Source of the DNA: Stichopus chloronotus
Taxonomy: Eukaryota; Echinodermata; Holothuroidea; Aspidochirotida; Stichopodidae
Length of the DNA stretch: 64,000 nt
Direction of reading: 5' to 3'
Assembly (NCBI GenBank): GCA_021234535.1
Contig: CM037843.1
Coordinates: 23,963,911-24,027,910 of the forward strand
The position numbers and the translations under genes were made by a program. Below the pieces are notes generated by a model. It was not told where the DNA came from and made no database searches. It worked only from the letters and a program-made list of their open reading frames with translations. Below, one piece after another: positions 47,405-59,689 of this stretch (its first letter is position 1; every line of letters begins with the position of its first letter).

Positions 47405-49404
47405 TAACATTGCGCTAGTGGCAAATTGCCAAAAAATCAATGTAGTGACAGACGGGGCATTCCTATGGAAGTTGAAAAATGATAGTAGAAACAATTACTG
47501 AGCAACCCGAAATTAATGTCAAAGTTGAATGCACACTGTAGGCGTGAAAGCACACATCAAGTTATACTTTGCTGTACATCTTTACTGCTGTACACCGCAC
47601 TGAAGCGCCCTCATATTTTACCTGGCTTCCCTTAATGCGCTACCTGGACAAATGTACCACGTCAACTGTTTTTCCGTCTATTTCTATGGTTCATAGACCA
47701 CTTGCCGCTACTCCTGTGTCAGGTTCTACCTTCCACACGTTTGTCTTTCTTTCAATGGTTTTCCTTCAGTCAACTTAGGAACATAATTTTGGAGGTCAAT
47801 GATCTTTGAGAATAAGAATAATAACAACTTCAGCCAACGTTGGGCATGCATGAAAAATGATATGACTTTGAGGGCAAGTTAACTTAGTTAACAGTCCACT
47901 TTTTGTACAGTGGGTGTGGCACATATCAGCCAGGTGTTTGCTTGAATCTTATCACACCACAGAACTACGACCACATCTTCTAGTATTTCAGATTCAACAT
48001 TTCCATGTTTGAAACATTCAATATTTCACTGCAGATATCTCCACCAAATTTTATATGCCTATAAGTCCATATATCACCTGCTATTTTGACAATGTAGTGA
48101 ATTAATTTAGGGAAAGGGGGAGGAATGGAAGGAACTACTCCATCCCACCCACTTCCAGCTAACATTAGAAAACAGAAAGTGAACCAGTATGTGCGAGTAT
48201 CGCGACCAGTTACCCAGAGCTAATATTTCGGTCCCCTGTCGACTTTTGAACTTGTCATAGCGGATATGCAGGGTAAAGAATCCTGAGATGAATCCTGGAA
48301 TAGCTTCAGGTTGGTGGCAAAATGTCAGCCTACATGAGTCAAGTCAATGGCTGCTACGTATTGCGAAGGGCTGCAGTGAGGTTTGGATACATCAAAGGGA
48401 GATTTTATTCCGAGATTATCAGTAAATCAACACAGCCCACTGTGGATTTGCACGTCGTCGAACTTATGAGGCAGCACATGATTCTATTACTTTAAAATAT
48501 GATTGAAAGTTTCATGCGCATCAACTACATTTTCACAAAGCAAGAACCTTCACGTACATCGTTACGACAAGGTTACAGGAAAACGAAACGAGAGATTAAC
48601 ACATGTGGTGAACAACATCACCAAATTTCATTTAAATGTGTTACTTACTTTCCAATGTTATATTGCAATTTGAATGTTGATAAACATTAATCAGGAAGCT
48701 GCCATTCTGAGATTGAGATGACGAAACCTGACCACACGTAATTGAAAAGATTTCGTGTTTCTTTACATTTCATTGTCAATATATTTTTTAACAGTTATGC
48801 ACAGATTCACACAGAGGATTAATGATTTGATTATTGCATGATGCACATCAGTATTTGAAGTACTGTATTTCAACACAAAATGTGTATAGTTGTGTACGGA
48901 GTTATGGAAATTATAGGTAAAGAAAACAAAGAAACACATTAAAATTCCTGCTACCAGTAGATATGCGACACCATAATTCGACTTACTCAAGTCGAAAGGC
49001 GTGCAAGTGTAACATGGATAGGAAACAATATTTCTGGACAAAACTTTGGGAAGATGTTTGCCAAACACTTCTGCTTCATTTTTGTAAATGTATATTCTCA
49101 GTGTTTCCTTCTCCTTCAAAGTTTTCGTGTCCAAGTAGAAAAAAAAAATTCGACAACGAACCCAATTTCTTGAAAAGAAAAACAATTGGGCTGGCTAAGG
49201 CAAAGTTGATATCGGACATCAGTGAGTGAAATCTTCATCAGAGACAACAATGGCAGCCACGAGGACACATTCAAATAGCCTACACAAAAATAGATTATAT
49301 AGGTGAGTAACGATTTTGGAGGAAATTTGCCCTAGTTATAGAACACCCGTTTTAGCCACTCACCATGCAATATACTTAAGGATATTGTGGCAAAACAGTC
49401 ACAT
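47405..49404. other. Noncoding DNA
   Basis: No gene called. A 140-codon minus-strand frame (48763-49185) is hydrophobic, with Phe/Tyr/Ile bias typical of translated AT-rich DNA. Confidence 0.45.
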
Positions 49405-49872
49405 TCAAGCAACTATAATTTCACTGAACAAAAGAAGATACTGAAATTGGGTTTTCCAACTTGCAATAAGGTGGAATAAATTTGTCTTTCCTTTAAACCA
49501 TTGATCAAATATTGAGGGCGTGTGTTCATCCTTCCTGGGGTCAATGACGGCTGAACTCTGGTGTAATACGAAGATGAAGTATGCGCCTGTCGCATTGGGG
49601 AAGCCAGAATTTTTTATTAGGGATGAACTGAGAATTGTTTGAAGACTATCTATGAGGTGCGCCAGCATCGTTTGGTGGGGAACGTACCATAAAAACGTGC
49701 ATAATCCCCCACCCACGTAATCCCCCACATACACGCCTAGATTATCGAGAATCGTCCTTTCCAGACTCAGCAAGTACGTTCCCGCAAATGCTATTGTCAG
49801 TACTTTCTTGGATGACAAATTTATCTCATTTTGGGAGTTTTCCGCTGAGAAAGTCTGATCAAATTTGAACAT
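49405..49872 (-). other. Unassigned open frame (155 codons)
   Basis: One of the longest frames not explained by simple repeats. It starts MFKFDQTFSAENSQ and ends LLLFSEIIVA. I recognise no domain. A hydrophobic stretch lies at about residues 25-36, and the C-terminal half has a mixed, natural-looking composition (DPRKDEHTPSIFDQWFKGK). By rough count, one such frame is expected by chance in 64 kb of AT-rich DNA. It could be an exon of a gene extending outside the frame, but I see no supporting splice or homology evidence. Confidence 0.12.
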
Positions 49873-50059
49873 TTCATGATGAATACTGTACTAGCTCGAA
49901 TTTGAAGGCAGAAAATTGTCAACACCATCGTGATCATTTCCTGGATGTGAAAGGCGCTGAAGTACTCAAACTTGCATTTTCTTCACATTCTTCTTTCAAT
50001 TTTTTTTTCTCATTTTCATCTTTTTCTATCATGTTGATTTTTTTTTCTTTGTTTGAGAA
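49873..50059. other. Noncoding DNA, T-rich
   Basis: T-rich tract at about 49995-50055; nothing else recognised. Confidence 0.45.
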
Positions 50060-50286
50060 AAACCGAAAAGGGCGCCAGTAATCCATTTGAGTCGGTCGGA
50101 GGTGGGGGGGGGGGGGGGGGACCGCCCCTGACCATATGGTAGCTCCTCCACTATCTGTGACAAACTTTCTTCTTGAAAAGAAGGCTACCGTCCTGGCTCA
50201 TTTTGAAGTATCACTCCGAGGCCATAAACATTGGCTAACGAAAAGACGATGATTTTTTCGGTGAACAAACCAATATTTCCGTTTAA
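50060..50286 (-). mobile_element. Miniature element, family M1, shortened minus-strand copy
   Basis: CTTGAAAAGAAGGCTACCG, then CATTTTGAAGTATCA, then ACAAACATTGG-like phrases are the reverse complement of the M1 interior. The right side (CAAACCAATATTTCCGTTTAA) matches the inverted left terminal repeat, and the left side (AAAAGGGCG) matches the other end. About 110 bp of interior is missing, and a G17 run (50104-50120) sits within it. Confidence 0.6.
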
Positions 50287-50549
50287 CTTAATTCAATGCA
50301 AGTTGCTCTGATATATTTGCCATCGCTAACTAAACCGAGTTTCCAGGTTTCGTGGCTTGTTAAGCCCCTCTTCACTGAAATGTTTCTTCCCCGTTACGTA
50401 TGTCTATGTACATATTATGGCCGTTGTTATGGTTGCTATGGTGACATGGAATGCAATCGAGGGTTATTGTTGGTACATTGTTGTTATTATTATTGAATCA
50501 ATACGTGCCTACGTCAGCATGCCTATGCATGCACGTCTCGTCAAATTCA
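50287..50549. other. Noncoding DNA
   Basis: No gene seen; frames of 66 codons or less. Confidence 0.45.
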
Positions 50550-50714
50550 CCTAGAACCTCACAAAATACACAGTGTACTAAATTCTTGTCTTGAGAAGAC
50601 GTTTTATGCATGATAGAAAATGACGTGATATCCAGATATACCGGCATGATGGTTAGGGTATGTTCCTCTCGAGAAGGCATAAACACGTCCGATATCACGT
50701 GAGGATTGGCTGCG
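50550..50714 (-). repeat. Dispersed repeat E, minus-strand copy
   Basis: The reverse complement aligns across about 165 bp with 61757-61921: CAGCCAATCCTCAC, GTTTAT.CCTTCT.GAGAGG, GGTATATCTGGATATCAC, CTTCTC.AGACA, TGTGTATTTTGT.AGG. Both copies have the same order with few indels. No frame is conserved. Confidence 0.8.
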
Positions 50715-53197
50715 TCAAATTAAAGGCATAATGTCTGGAACAGACTGAGCCAAAAGTCGAGGAAACTCAATTAGTACGTAGACCCTTAATGATTTTGGTT
50801 TTTCAAAATATGGAAAATTAAGACAAGTCTTTTGCAAATGTCATCACCACTCGGTGACTCCGAAATACGAGCTAGAAATATTCACACTTGTAGTTCAGCG
50901 TTGTGTTCGAGTGTCAACTAAAGAGGCAGGTCAAGAAAACTCGGTGACAAAACTTGTAGTGATCTAAAAGGATTGCTGAAACAAACTAAGACGCTGTTGG
51001 AGATCAATGACACAGTTCAAGGTCAAAGTTTTTCCTCAGATAGACCTTCTTATTTTTTTCCAGAAAATGTCGTTCGGAAAACTGGGGTTGACGATCACGT
51101 CCGAAAGTGGTAAAACGCTTGAAATCATTTAAGGCGAATATCAAAGTTACTGTAAACGATATTTAATGACATCCTCACCACAAATAACGTTTACTGATAT
51201 AGAATGATCATGGCACATCCATTACTTGTAACAAAACGTACTGAAATACTTCTAACAAAATCGGGAATGAATCGTGTTAATTAACTATAGATACTAGTTC
51301 TGCGAAACATAAAATCAATGAAACCTGAGACAATGATGAATGCGGGCAGTTTATTTATTACGTAAAGAGAGAGAGGGGGGGGGGGGGTGGGGATAGTATA
51401 ATTTCAAACAGACGGAGGCATTGGTCACCCATGATGGGGACCATGGGGCACGAAATCCCTTCCTTCGGAGTCCGTTTTGGCTGAATCGCTGAGGGTTTGA
51501 CATGCAGGTAGTGTTACATCTGATGGGAGATTCCTCCGCAAGTGATCAAGTGTTCACAGTTGGTGAAAAGCCCTAAAAATCAACTTTTACAATATTTCAC
51601 CAAATAAGTAGGGTTTCCATGTGACTTGGGTATGGAAGCAGGTGGAAGCAGATTGAAGTGTACGCAGTGATATAACTGACGATGTGGCTTTTTACAAATC
51701 ATAGGCCGGCGAGGGAAATAATTTGCTCCATGCCTATTCACTACACGTTTGTTCACCTCTAGCTCAAAATGTAGTCAGATACGAGACGAAAAATCGAAAG
51801 TGCCATGAATGGTCAAACCGACTGCTATCTTTCCATAGAATGGTAGCTCATTAAGGAGAAAACTTTCATAAGGCTTTGAAGACCACATTACTTTTACTAT
51901 TAAGTCAATTTGGCAATTTATAGGGGTTTGCTAACTGTATTGATCACCAAGAGCGAGTGAATGAAGAACAACCTAATACATAACTGTCGTGAAAAGTTAC
52001 GATCTAAGAGCTTGTTTAGCTTACAGACATTTACAGATGGTTTTTTTTTTTCTTTGTTTAGTATGTTGGCGCTCATTAGCCCAGAGGGACTGTTATATAA
52101 CAGCTCCATGATTAGAGATTTTTTTTTTAAGAAGATGTACTGTTTGATTGAAAAGCAGCCTTATCGTTAGTCTTTCATCTTTCTCTTCCGTTTGATACCA
52201 ACATGGAAAACAACCATCATCTACGTCAAGCATGGACATAGATGGTGAGGGGGGGGGATTCCCTTCCCTTTTTGAAAGGGGAACACATAACACATTTTTC
52301 CCTTTTTGGGGGGGCAATTGAAAAAAATAAAACAAAGAAACTACAGTATCCTTCGTGGAAGTCTAGATTTCCTAGCATATGTTGCAAACATGTTAACATA
52401 TGTTCTAAAAAAATAAAATATAATTTCGCAAAAATTACCAAGGTCAGGTGACCGGGAAGTCCCATTTAATTCCTGCAAATCTGAGAGGTATATTTATCAA
52501 AAGATTTTCTCAGTGCGCAACGCGCCAACCAATGGGTGGCGATCCCCTTTGATGGAGTCAATGTAGAAATACAAAATATTTAAACGTGATGGAGTCATTT
52601 CTGCAGGTTTCCAGGTGTCGATCCTTGCTCAAAAGTCTGCTTACCCCAGTGACGGGCGAAGCGGGGGGAGGGGGGATGCTTAACGACAACATTTGGCGAG
52701 TGCTCAAAAAGTATATTAAAGAAGAAGCGTAAGCCAATTATATGATTCTTAGATCATCGCAAACCATCTGATTCGTATTAACGTTTTTCACACTTTGATT
52801 TTTCCTCATGATTGACAAATTGGAGACATGAGATCTCGTTAGAGTCTCTTTAGAGGTTCGGTATTGGCAACTTAGATCACCCGGGAAACACGTTTCCGTC
52901 CATCTGAGGGATTCGCATGCCCAAAATTTTCTTGCACGCTTCGCGCCAACCGGTGTGGAGCTCAACTTAGATAGTCCTACCGGCATTCACTACCCCCGCC
53001 CAATATTTTGTTCGTTCCTGTTCCACCGCACCTGGATTTCGCCACTTGGAGGTGAAAAGTTGTAGGCCAGATGTCTCCCCCCCCCCCCCACACACACACA
53101 CACCTTTCACTGTATCAAATCGACGCCCATGACGCCAGGTTTCAGGCGTAAACTTTACCAATGGGTGTGTTAATTACGGTAGAGAAAAAATTTTTTT
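50715..53197. other. Noncoding DNA
   Basis: No gene seen. G13 at 51375-51387, G9 at 52249-52257, C13 at 53077-53089 followed by CA repeats. Frames are under 85 codons. Confidence 0.5.
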
Positions 53198-53347
53198 TAG
53201 TTTTTTCGGAGAAAATAATACCGGGACCAGGTCCTGTGGTAAAAATGCTTTCGTGAGAATTACCACAAGGCATATTTACATATTTATTACGTTACATTCT
53301 TTAGTGCACATTTGAAAACCGTGAATAAAAACACATCGTGCTTTAAT
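53198..53347 (+). repeat. Dispersed repeat F, copy 1
   Basis: Aligns with 56205-56414 at two blocks: TAGTTTTTTCGG..AAAA..(A/G)CCGGGACC(A)GG(T)CCTGTGGTAAA at the left, and TAGTGCACATTTGAAAA..GAATAA..CACATCGTGCTTTAA at the right. No coding frame is shared. Confidence 0.65.
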
Positions 53348-55291
53348 TCACAATCAGACAACTCATCTGGATGACGCATTCGGCATACTAACCTACTTTT
53401 AGGGTTACGCACGCGCAGTAATTCTCTTACATCGTCGAGGTCAACTAACTGAAGGGTTTTGTCCCCATTTTCCAGAAATATAGTAAGAAGAGAGTACTAC
53501 ATCATGCTATTTATGTTGTCGCGTGTGCAAAACCAAGAAAGATCGTATGATTGAACGGCAAGTCCATGGATTTGCCCGTGTGCATGACTTAAATAAGCGG
53601 TATCTCGTTCGGTGTGTGGGTGTTTTATTTTAACTACACTGTATTTTACATTTTAATAAATTATACGGCACACATTAAATTAGCTCATCCCAATGGTAAA
53701 CGGTATAACGATCTATACACTACACAGGTAATCGGAACAAAATACAAAGCGCATGTGCTAATATTTCTTGATATCGATTACCAAAACGCGCCCAATACTT
53801 GAAGAAGGGACGACAACATAAAGGCTACATCAAGTCCTGTGACATTACTTCCAGTGGTTGCTCCACCGTGTTTCACGCTCGTTGTGATCGTCAGGGTAAT
53901 ATGTATAGTCTCAATTAGCTCCGCCGATGGAGATAGTTCTATGGTATTTTAACCACGTTAAATCCAACATGGCATCTTAGTTTCTATATGATCGACTGAG
54001 TGCCTTTTGTTTTTGTAGCTTTAACATGTATAAATTCTCGTATTGATAGTTTATGGACTATCGTTTGACATAAAATCAATTCTTAAAACTCAGTGTCGTT
54101 AAGCACTTGTCACCACGCAACCCGAGCAAGTATACCATCGTCGGATATTGTACCAAAGTTTAAAAAATGCAGGCAGATGTACTTTGGAAAATTATAATAC
54201 TCAAATACTGATCGGTGCGTACCTAATGTGAAGACCGAACATTTCAAGTTAGTGCAGTTGATTTGTCAAGTTAACGCAAAATGTCACCGATTTCTTTTGA
54301 AAAACAAAACAGTAATACAATGCTTGATATGTGATCTGATTTGTTGTCAACATTTTATTCCGTTGATTTACTGGTTTCTTTTACATTTTCACACCAATCA
54401 GTCGTGGCAAGCGTCTCAGGCAGAGTTGTCTTTTCAATCACTTGGCACGGTCCAACACAAATGGCGGCTTAAAAAAAGTTAACTTAGAGCATACGCCTGT
54501 ACCTGTGCCGCGATGTCTGCAAGGTAAGTGATTTGCCTATCGTGGTAAGTCTCCACAACTCCAAAACCTGAAGTCTATTGCGACACATGGTTGTACTTAC
54601 AGATCGACTCGTGGAAAGATCTGACACTCCGTGTAAACTGTAACACATGGTGAAGAGCGACCGCTACCTTTGGTATGTGGGGGGGGGGGGGGGGAAGAGG
54701 AGGGAGAAGTAGGGTTGATATGTTAGAGAAAGGGAACAACCATACTTAGTACCTTGTTTTGGGGTGCGTGAGGTTGTGTTGACATCAAGCTGTCAAAGAT
54801 GATAACATCGGTAGGACAGATAAAGCAAGCGGCTAAAAAAAAAAAAAAAAATGCAGATAAAGAGAGAATAAAAACTGCCTAAATGGACCCACAACCTGTA
54901 CCTACCTGGTTGCACTGCTTTATATGGCAAATTATCTTATCAACCTAAACGGGGCGCTGTAGCTTTAGCGTTTCAAGCTCATCTTTGTGTAAGTAGATCA
55001 TCATGGTTATTTGCTGTGTTCACAGTCACACAACTGTAGGTAGCCAACCGTACAGTATAAAGTCAAACAGGTATGATGCAGCATACCAAGTATAACCTGA
55101 TAACATTACGGGTACAAAGACATGAGCCACTGAAGAAGTATCTCATTTTTTATTCCACCCACTCAGAAACTACGCTTCCTTATCACCAGAATGTACAACT
55201 CAACTGGACAAGAGGAGATAGTATATGAACCTATGGATACTACATAAAAATAGAGCAATTAGCCTACGGAAGAAGGACGGTATCGCGGGTT
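53348..55291. other. Noncoding DNA
   Basis: No gene seen. G16 at 54679-54694, A-run at 54834-54850. Longest frame 84 codons. Confidence 0.5.
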
Positions 55292-55622
55292 TTAAAGGGA
55301 AATAAGGCGCTTATTTTACGGGAGAAGATATCATATTTTTAAGCCAATACGCCTATTTATTAACAGAATGATAGATTATTCAAAATAAGGAAGGGCAGGA
55401 GCCTTCTTTTCAAGCTCCTCATTTCGCCACGATAGAGATTCAATTATTTGTTGCGCAAGAATAGTTTGTTCACAAAAACTTTCAAAAATCAAAACGATGC
55501 ATCTTTCGTAACTCATCTCAAGCATGTTTTGAGGATGTCAAGCAGATATTTATTGATGAATCTCAATGGTTTAACAAAGCCTTGCTATTTATATGAGATG
55601 TTTGTGTCCTGTTTTTCTTTAA
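55292..55622 (+). mobile_element. Miniature element, family M1, copy with eroded right end
   Basis: The left end TTAAAGGGAAATAAGGCGC matches the M1 terminal repeat. The interior (AGAATGATAGATTATTCAAA, then AATAAGGAAGGGCAG, GCCTTCTTTTCAAG, GATGCATCTT, CTCATCTCA) closely follows the 39515 copy. The right end is degenerate (GTCCTGTTTTTCTTTAA) but still finishes in TTAA. The frame at 55448-55708 is not conserved in the other copies and is not a gene. Confidence 0.8.
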
Positions 55623-56204
55623 ACTACAGAGTGAAGCGTTATTTTCTCTCTACTCGAAACAGCTGGCTTATAAGCCAAAGTATCAGACCTGATCTAGGCT
55701 CGACCTAAATCAGGATTCTATACGTACGTGGAAATTTGTTTTAGTTCATTGACTGAATGGTTATAAATTCGCTCCAATGTGAGGTTATTCATCGTCTGCG
55801 ATGTATAAGTCTTTTTTTTTTTTTACAGACAGTATATATATCACGGGACTTGTCAGTCTTCTTTAAGAAACTTTAAAAATCTAGTAAAATATGAAGCCAT
55901 GTATTCAAGGATTTATTCAAAATTCTCGTTCTGTGAAAAAAACCACAATATCGTTTATCTAATTTTCTTGCAACGACTGACTTGCACGGATTATAGATAG
56001 CTTTGTGCAACGTATACGAATTCTGGCTGTTACTTCATTTAAAGTAGGATGTGCTGTTTGAAGGAATAAAAATGGCCTTTACGGTTGATCTTCTATCATT
56101 TTCTGTCATTGAATACAAATGTTGATAAAAACATGCTGTGTCGGGTTTCTTTCATTAAAGGTTTCACTAATTAGAGCGTTGATTCCTGTAGAAAGAAGCG
56201 CGAT
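55623..56204. other. Noncoding DNA
   Basis: Nothing recognised besides a T-run at 55812-55824. Confidence 0.45.
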
Positions 56205-56414
56205 TAGTTTTTCCGGGTAAAAAGTTAGCGGAACTGGACCCTGTGGTAAATGTGCGGCACTGCTACAACGAAACTCCTAAGCAAACGCATTTCCTTCAGA
56301 AATTAGGCTATACGTGGACAAGGAGTTTTTATAATTTTCTGCAACTATAAGAAGTATAGCCAGTCCTTTCGTGTACTTTGGAAAATGCAGGAATAACAGC
56401 ACATCCTGCTTTAA
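56205..56414 (+). repeat. Dispersed repeat F, copy 2
   Basis: The partner of 53198-53347: TAGTTTTTCCGGGTAAAAAG, then GCGGAACTGGACCCTGTGG, and later TCGTGTACTTTGGAAAA, then CACATCCTGCTTTAA. It has about 60 bp more between the two blocks than the other copy. Confidence 0.65.
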
Positions 56415-56612
56415 GGTAGCCTAACAATGGTACAAATCCTGTGAGGGTTTCGCATATTTCTCGATGATTTGTCTGTGTTTCGTAAGAATTCCTCTGGCAG
56501 AATAACGTAAATCTACCGGGCCGTAACTACCCAACGTTCCCGGCAGTGCAACAATTAAAACATGTGTAGGCTATCGCATGTAAAGAGTAACGCTTACTCA
56601 ATGTTCGCGGTC
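56415..56612. other. Noncoding spacer
   Basis: Nothing recognised. Confidence 0.4.
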
Positions 56613-57042
56613 TATGGCAAGCCATTGCAGTTCAGAATTAGAGATACCTTCAAATAATTGACGATACCTTTAATTCAAACTAGAGATGTTTTTAATTTCT
56701 ATTCAAGACATCTTTAATTCCCATTCAGGGAATTAATGGTAATCTTGGATCGAACTATAGATATTTTTAAACGATTTAAAGATATCTTTAAATGAATTCA
56801 AGATATCTGAAATATCGTTGACATATAGTATATCTTTAAGAGAATGGAATATATCTCTAAACAATTGAAAAGATTGAATACGTCAATAGCAACTATAGAT
56901 AGCCTACCTTCAATAGAATTAAAGTTATCTTTTATCAATTAAAGATAACCTCAGATATATAAGGTAAAATATAGCCTAAATAATATTTAATTATTTGAAC
57001 ACATCTTTAATTCAGGGATAAAAACTAAAATGGCTTGCCATA
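56613..57042. mobile_element. 430-bp miniature element with perfect 14-bp inverted ends (family M3)
   Basis: The left end TATGGCAAGCCATT (56613-56626) is the exact reverse complement of the right end AATGGCTTGCCATA (57029-57042). Weaker pairing extends to about 40 bp (AGTT..CAGAATTAGAGAT against AGTT..CTGAATTAAAGAT). TA at both outer edges is consistent with a TA target duplication. The interior is built of diverged AAAGATATCTTTAAT-type units, including a perfect 18-bp palindrome at 56775-56792. No coding capacity. A Tc1/mariner-type origin is possible from the TA, but not shown. Confidence 0.85.
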
Positions 57043-59689
57043 CGAGCAGAAGATATTGCTATGTCGCCTAGCATTATCTCATATATAGAAGAACATCAAC
57101 CTGAACGCATCCCACAGATGTTATTCTTCAAATCCATGGAGACCTCTTTAATTCTGGGAGTGTTTTAGACAGAAAGGTCATTGTAAGGACCTTTCTGGGT
57201 ACACATGTATCTTTTAAACTTTGAATCACAGGAAGGGGGAAGGACTTTACCAGCCTGTGTTGACCACGAAGTTGAAAAGGGTCGCTGCACAGTATACAAA
57301 CAAACAGAGAAAAAAAGGGGAAAAGGGGGGGATCTGGCTTGCTCTGGCAGCATGTATGTGTTCGGGTTCTTCATCTATTGTTTGTAACTATATTCTACAA
57401 ACTGTAGTTGAGTCAATTAAATAGTATTATATTCGTCAGATCTGATTTTGGAAATACAGGACAAAATGTGGTCAAATCATCCATGTCTCTTTTGCTTCAC
57501 TTTAAATCCAGATGCTTTGTTAGTTTGTCATGAAAACTGAAAATGAAGAAGCATCTTTTACTTCAATCACAATTATCATAAATGGAAGGAAGAATACATG
57601 GAAACACATTTCTTTGCTCTACAATATCAAAACCAGAGAAATAACTCATTAAAAAAAAACAAAAAAACTTTCCAGTTAATTGTACCATATGTGCTCGTTT
57701 ATGTATGATATCTTGTGATAGCAAATTGAAGCGATGTATCAGCCCTGCAGGTACGCATACATTCAAGCTAATCAAGGTACAGTACCAGAAAATACATCAC
57801 AACCTGCTTTACGAAGTGAGAGAGAATACCTGAAAAAAAAAGAGAGAGAAAAAAGAAAAGCAAAAAAGAAAGGGGGGTGATAAATCAGGAAGAGGAGGAG
57901 CTAAGGAAAAGAAGACAGGCTGACAAACATTTCAGAGAAATCTTGTGGGGCTTGATATCATACTAGAGGAAGCAGCTCCTAATATGTTTGACCGAGATTT
58001 TGAAATCCCTGAACAGACACAGGTATACATCAGTGTTTTTTGTGAAATGCTTTTTAAATCCTCTCAAATTGAGGATGGTTAAAAGCAAAGTTTCAATTAC
58101 TTTTACTTCTCTATTGTTTGTCAGAAAAAGAAATAGATATCTCACTAAGATGGAGGATTTATGGGAATGTGTATTTTTTTTCTGTATTCAGGTTTAGAGA
58201 TGTTGGCTTTACGACAAACTTTTCAATAAATTATATACTTTTTATCACAAATGCAACCTGATCTTGAGTTAGGTTGTTTATTATAGCAAAATATCTGGCA
58301 TAAGGAATCTTTGTATGTTTTCTTATTTTTTGTGCGGGGTGTCCTTCCTTTTTTACAACTGACGATGTGTTTTTAATGAACATGTTACTGGGATACATGT
58401 AATTTATGCATTCTGTGGAGACAATTGAACTTCAAAGACCACATATGGGTAAGTGACATTTTTTTTTTAAAGCAAGCCACACTATGTGTCTCACATATAG
58501 AAACACAGAAGTGCTTAGTGAAAAGATAGTAGGTTTTGGAGAAAGTTCACCAAAGAGATAGGAGCATTAATTATGATCATGCAGTTGCATGGAAACTTTC
58601 CAAAATAACAGAAAAAAAAAATAGAAAAAGTAGAATTGAAGAAGTGCATTGTGGTTTCGACGATGTTGCCTACAGAAGTGAAGCTGCTCACCGTAATTAA
58701 AATATAGGCAATATTCACTCAACAAGTTGAAGTAAATTTTGACAAAGTGCAAAGTTTGAACAAATATCAACATATTCTAAGGGGCTTTTAGTTTTCTCTT
58801 TGAGCCTTCACTAGCTCTCCTGTTCAGTTTCCAAGTGCTCCTTCACTGCGCTGCAGTGTGTTTCATAATACAAAAGTGACTGTAAACGAGTTGCACATGA
58901 AGCTGATCTTCATAATTTGCATACCGCAAGTGAAAGTAAATTTACAAAGATATCCAATACCCTCATTTGTTACAAAACAAGCAACGTTGCTAAAACTGTG
59001 TAACAGAAAAAGAGATATGAGGTTTCAACAAATCTAATTGCAAACATCCTTTCCAAATTGGTTTTCAGCTGTGGTTAATTACAATTTTCTGGATTATATG
59101 AGAAATTCCTTTCGACAAAGAAATACTTCCAGAAAATGTTTGGTGGAAAAGAAACACCATGACCTAATGTTATGCATTTCTTCGCAGCCTACAACACAAT
59201 TAAATATCAATGCTTCTTACACAGTGAACACAACGTTACGAAAAACAAATGTGAAGAACAGGGGTACAGAATTTTAGCATAGGCCCATGTGATTTTTATA
59301 AGATGCCTATGATGTCACATTGGCACAGAAATGTGGTTCACAGAAAACATCACTATGATTGGCTAAAACTTGTATCTTCTTCTAAATGGTGCTGGGATTG
59401 GTCTGTTGGGATAATCAATTAAGTCTTCAAATCTCATACTGTACCACTTCATGGTAAAAGAAAGTCTCAGCTAATTACATCATTGAACATTTTTTGTTTT
59501 ACAACTTAGCAAAGGACTTTCACAACCCAAAAAAGAAGTTTTAATGTTGCACTGCTGCTATAGCCTAAATTTGAGTATGGCATTAAACTTAAACTTAACC
59601 AGAAGGCAGAAATGCATTGTGGTTTCGATGATCTATTTAAGAGAAATTTTTTCTGAATCTGATATAATAGCATTAGTATGTGTCACACG
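57043..59689. other. Unique-looking DNA
   Basis: No gene called. Purine-rich tract at about 57828-57920. The 16-mer TGCATTGTGGTTTCGA occurs at 58645-58660 and again at 59613-59628. Frames reach 79 codons. Confidence 0.5.
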
